In this document: piece after piece, positions 62,046 through 64,000 of the stretch
Numbering within the stretch: position 1 is the stretch's first letter
Layout of the letters: each line of letters starts with the position of its first letter
Source of the DNA: an uncultured Burkholderiales bacterium
GTDB taxonomy: Bacteria > Pseudomonadota > Gammaproteobacteria > Burkholderiales > Burkholderiaceae
DNA: 64,000 nt
NCBI GenBank assembly: GCA_946480465.1
Contig: CAMLJY010000021.1
Coordinates: 21,473 to 85,472 of the forward strand
Direction: 5' to 3'
Made by a program: the position numbers and the translations under genes
Notes under the pieces: model-generated
Database searches by the model: none
Told to the model about the DNA's origin: nothing
The model's input: the letters and a program-made list of their open reading frames with translations, nothing else

Positions 62046-62966
62046 GTGCAGCTGAACACGACCACCTTCGCTCCCCCGATCGGCTCGCTCCCCCTGCAGT
62101 CCGGCGGCAGCCGCAACCCGGTCGCCGGCGCCCACCCACCGATCGACCCCCGCGTTCCACCGGAGTCCCTGGGCGAGCCGCCGTCGCGGTCCGGGCGCTT
62201 CTCCGTGCAGTGGCACCAAGACGTGCTGCCCCAGTTGCCGATGCGTGCGCGGCTCAGCGGTCCGGCCGGGATTCCGCCCGCGCCAGGCGCTGAAGACCTG
62301 GACAAGCTGGCGCGCAGCCGGGGGCTGGACCCCCAGTACCACCTGCCGCTGGTGCGCGCCTTGGTGGCCCGCCAGTTGCGCCAGGGCCTGGCAGCCGACC
62401 TGAAGATGCTGTACACGGACGATGCCATCCCGCTCGTCCGCCGCCCCAACTGGGCCCCCGGGCGGCTGCGCGTGGACGCGGGCCAGTGGTCGCAGTTCCA
62501 GGCACGCCGGCCGACGGAGATGCTGCGCGAAGCGATGTTCAATACCCTGGGCCTGCCCGTCTACCAGGCCCTGGTGCAGCGCCTGGCCCGGCTGGACGGC
62601 TACATCGGCGACCCGAACCGCGTCAGCCTGCCCGCGGGCTGGCTCGATAGCTTCGTGGGGATCGCGCTGCAGCGCTTCGACGCCTCCGCCTTCAAGCAGG
62701 AACTGAACCTGCGTGCGAACTGGCTGCGCGACCCGCAGCACGGCAGCCGCGACGACGCGCTGGCCGCCATCCACGAAGCGGCGCTCAGCGCCTATTTCGA
62801 CGCGCACCCGCATGACCACATCGGGAGCGTCTGGCTTGCCATGGCCGCGCCGGGTGGCGAGCTCGTCCTGCCGCAGGTGTTCGACGTGCGCCAGGCAGCG
62901 CCCAGCTGGGAGGAGGTCATCGACGGCGAGAGGCCGCAGGCAGTGGACGAGGAGATTGCCAGGTAG
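62046..62966 (+). CDS. Hypothetical protein with Pro-rich N-terminus, candidate type III effector
   Basis: 306 residues from GTG at 62046. Residues 1-65 are Pro/Ser/Gly-rich (MQLNTTTFAPPIGSLPLQSG); the rest is helical (DKLARSRGLDPQYHLPLVRALVARQLRQGL pattern) with no recognised family. The same frame stays open upstream to 61872 without ATG and reads as plausible protein (RFDDKDIAALGQHGG), so the gene may begin earlier at a non-ATG codon such as CTG at 61908. No signal peptide. No copy of the recurring dyad was found ahead of it. Confidence 0.6.
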   Translation: MQLNTTTFAPPIGSLPLQSGGSRNPVAGAHPPIDPRVPPESLGEPPSRSGRFSVQWHQDVLPQLPMRARLSGPAGIPPAPGAEDLDKLARSRGLDPQYHLPLVRALVARQLRQGLAADLKMLYTDDAIPLVRRPNWAPGRLRVDAGQWSQFQARRPTEMLREAMFNTLGLPVYQALVQRLARLDGYIGDPNRVSLPAGWLDSFVGIALQRFDASAFKQELNLRANWLRDPQHGSRDDALAAIHEAALSAYFDAHPHDHIGSVWLAMAAPGGELVLPQVFDVRQAAPSWEEVIDGERPQAVDEEIAR

Positions 62967-63002
62967 CGGTGCGAGGCTGCGGCCGCTGGCCGCGGAGGAA
63001 CC

Positions 63003-63103
63003 CGGGGCCGATGGCCCATCCGGATGGAGCCAGGGCCGGTGCCCCTGCCGGATGGGTTCAGGGCCGATGGCCCTGTCAGCTTGAATCAGGGCCGATGGCC
63101 CTG
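63003..63103. repeat. Four 28-bp tandem units with palindromic core
   Basis: CAGGGCCGATGGCCCTG (a 7-bp stem, GAT loop) occurs exactly at 63059 and 63087, and imperfectly at 63003 and 63031, giving a strict 28-bp period. It sits between convergent genes and overlaps the stop of the metallopeptidase gene; it may act as a terminator array. Confidence 0.8.
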
Positions 63104-64000
63104 GGGCGAGAAATGCACGTCGAAGTGGTCCATCGGCCCGTCGAAAGACAGGTCGGCGTTCTTGATGCGCAGCGCGAGCCTGGTGACGGTGGAGGGGGTT
63201 ACCGGCACCGCGCCATCGCCGGCGTCGATGCCGCCGAAGCCGCCGCCGTCTTCGTTGTCCAGGCGGACGTGCTGCCGCACGAAATCCCGGCCCACGTCGG
63301 CCCGCTCGTTCGTGAAGCTGGCGAACAGGCTGCGCACGTCGGCGTGCACACCGCGCGTGGCGGCCCGGATGGCATCGTCCAGGCTGGCCTGCGGGTGCTC
63401 GCGCAGGTGCTGCAGCACGTCGCGCACGCCGGCGCCGCCCTGGCGCTTGACCTCGTGGTGCAGGTAGCGCACGGCCACGTAGGCGGACGCGTAGTCGCCG
63501 TTCCAGTGCTCCGCGATGTCGCCGGCGCGGTCGATGATGCGCTCAGGGTGTGCGTGGCCGGTGGCATCGTCCGCCAGCATCTTGTCGCCCTGGGCCGCCA
63601 TCGCCACGGCCATGCCTTCGTGGAACCAGACCGGAAGGCGGCCAACACCGCCCAGCGCGTCGATCATCACCGCGTGCGTCACCTCATGCTGGATGTCGGA
63701 TGCCGACTTTGCTGTCTCCGCATGGAAGTCCCTCCAGTCCATGGCCAGCGCCAGCACCGGCGGCCGTGCCGCGCCAGCGGGCGCGCCGTGCCACCACGCG
63801 GCCAGCGCCGTGGCCGCCTGGTTCACCCAGTTGCCGGTGCCGTCCGGTGGCGAGAACACGTTGCCACGGGAAGCACGTTCGCCGTCGGTCCATTCCAGGT
63901 CGATGTTCAGGCGCTGCCCCGATCCCGCCAGGCCCAGCTCGTCGCGGATGCGCTTTTCGGATGCGCGCAGCAGGTGCAGGTCGGTCATCACGATGTGCAT
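63086..64000 (-). CDS. HEXXH metallopeptidase domain protein (5' end possibly beyond the window)
   Basis: 304 residues as seen; the first visible Met is the very last codon of the window, so the gene may start farther right. The zinc motif HEVTH (residues 105-109, in SDIQHEVTHAVMIDAL) is followed by PVWFHEGMAVAM with Glu128, the layout of the peptidase MA (gluzincin) clan. HEVTHAVM resembles the peptidase found in flagellinolysins. No signal peptide is visible. Among T3SS-linked genes it could be a secreted protease effector. The C-terminal ~70 residues (DLSFDGPMDHFDVHFSPQGH) have no known domain. Confidence 0.7.
   Translation of the reverse strand: MHIVMTDLHLLRASEKRIRDELGLAGSGQRLNIDLEWTDGERASRGNVFSPPDGTGNWVNQAATALAAWWHGAPAGAARPPVLALAMDWRDFHAETAKSASDIQHEVTHAVMIDALGGVGRLPVWFHEGMAVAMAAQGDKMLADDATGHAHPERIIDRAGDIAEHWNGDYASAYVAVRYLHHEVKRQGGAGVRDVLQHLREHPQASLDDAIRAATRGVHADVRSLFASFTNERADVGRDFVRQHVRLDNEDGGGFGGIDAGDGAVPVTPSTVTRLALRIKNADLSFDGPMDHFDVHFSPQGHRP

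Noticed and set aside
63003..63103. Possible CRISPR array
   Set aside because: Only 11 variable bases separate the cores, the units are degenerate, and no cas genes are present.
44168..64000. Recent genomic island inserted at a tRNA
   Set aside because: No tRNA, integrase or flanking direct repeat borders this region, and GC is mostly like the rest.

Overview
The window is about 70% GC, single-species bacterial DNA. Gene content and order (homoserine kinase next to a BPSS1780-type membrane protein, ppk-sixA facing ppx, Fcc sulfide dehydrogenase, an SctU export-gate protein) point to a betaproteobacterium of the Burkholderiales, most likely near the Leptothrix/Rubrivivax/Roseateles group; the genus is inference. 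No insertion sequence, prophage, CRISPR array or rRNA operon was seen. One tRNA (Asp, GTC) is present.

Layout. 1-4095: minus-strand membrane-protein cluster (DUF4350, DUF4129, SpoIIM-like, two RDD proteins), normally seen beside moxR/DUF58 genes, which should lie off the left edge. 4180-8926: BPSS1780 membrane protein, homoserine kinase, divergent polA. 8931-10867: EF-hand protein and S10 carboxypeptidase. 10974-15225: polyphosphate module (ppk, sixA, ppx). 15299-22065: dienelactone hydrolase, ZIP transporter, degenerate HD-GYP protein, UspA, EamA transporter, tRNA-Asp, exported M3 peptidase.

22833-37779: a tightly packed six-gene operon. It encodes a HlyD-like adaptor with a GAF-like N-terminus, a PqqD-like/M50-protease/HlyD fusion, a short SecA-like ATPase, a second HlyD/RND adaptor, a 2228-residue LEPR-XLL/DUF4347/cadherin-repeat surface protein, and a diguanylate cyclase whose last codons are frameshifted. 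I read it as a dedicated export cassette for the giant protein, with c-di-GMP control coupled to it.

37826-43850: minus-strand group of chemoreceptor, monoheme cytochrome, sulfide dehydrogenase flavoprotein and soluble histidine kinase, then a small hypothetical gene and an ammonium transporter.

44168-64000: type III secretion (T3SS) accessory region. It holds SctU, LuxR, two paralogous LysR regulators and an IclR regulator, a heme-linked GGDEF-EAL protein, a substrate-binding protein, and many proteins without Sec signals and with Ser/Pro-rich N-termini. These include a caspase-like protein, a porin-domain protein lacking a signal peptide, a GDPH (DUF1521-like) protein and, at the edge, an HEXXH metallopeptidase. 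An 18-bp dyad, GCTNGGGN4CCCNAGC, recurs upstream of most of these genes and once upstream of the LEPR-XLL operon, suggesting an undescribed regulon. A 20-bp lux-box-like palindrome lies between luxR and the first lysR, suggesting quorum sensing feeds the cascade.
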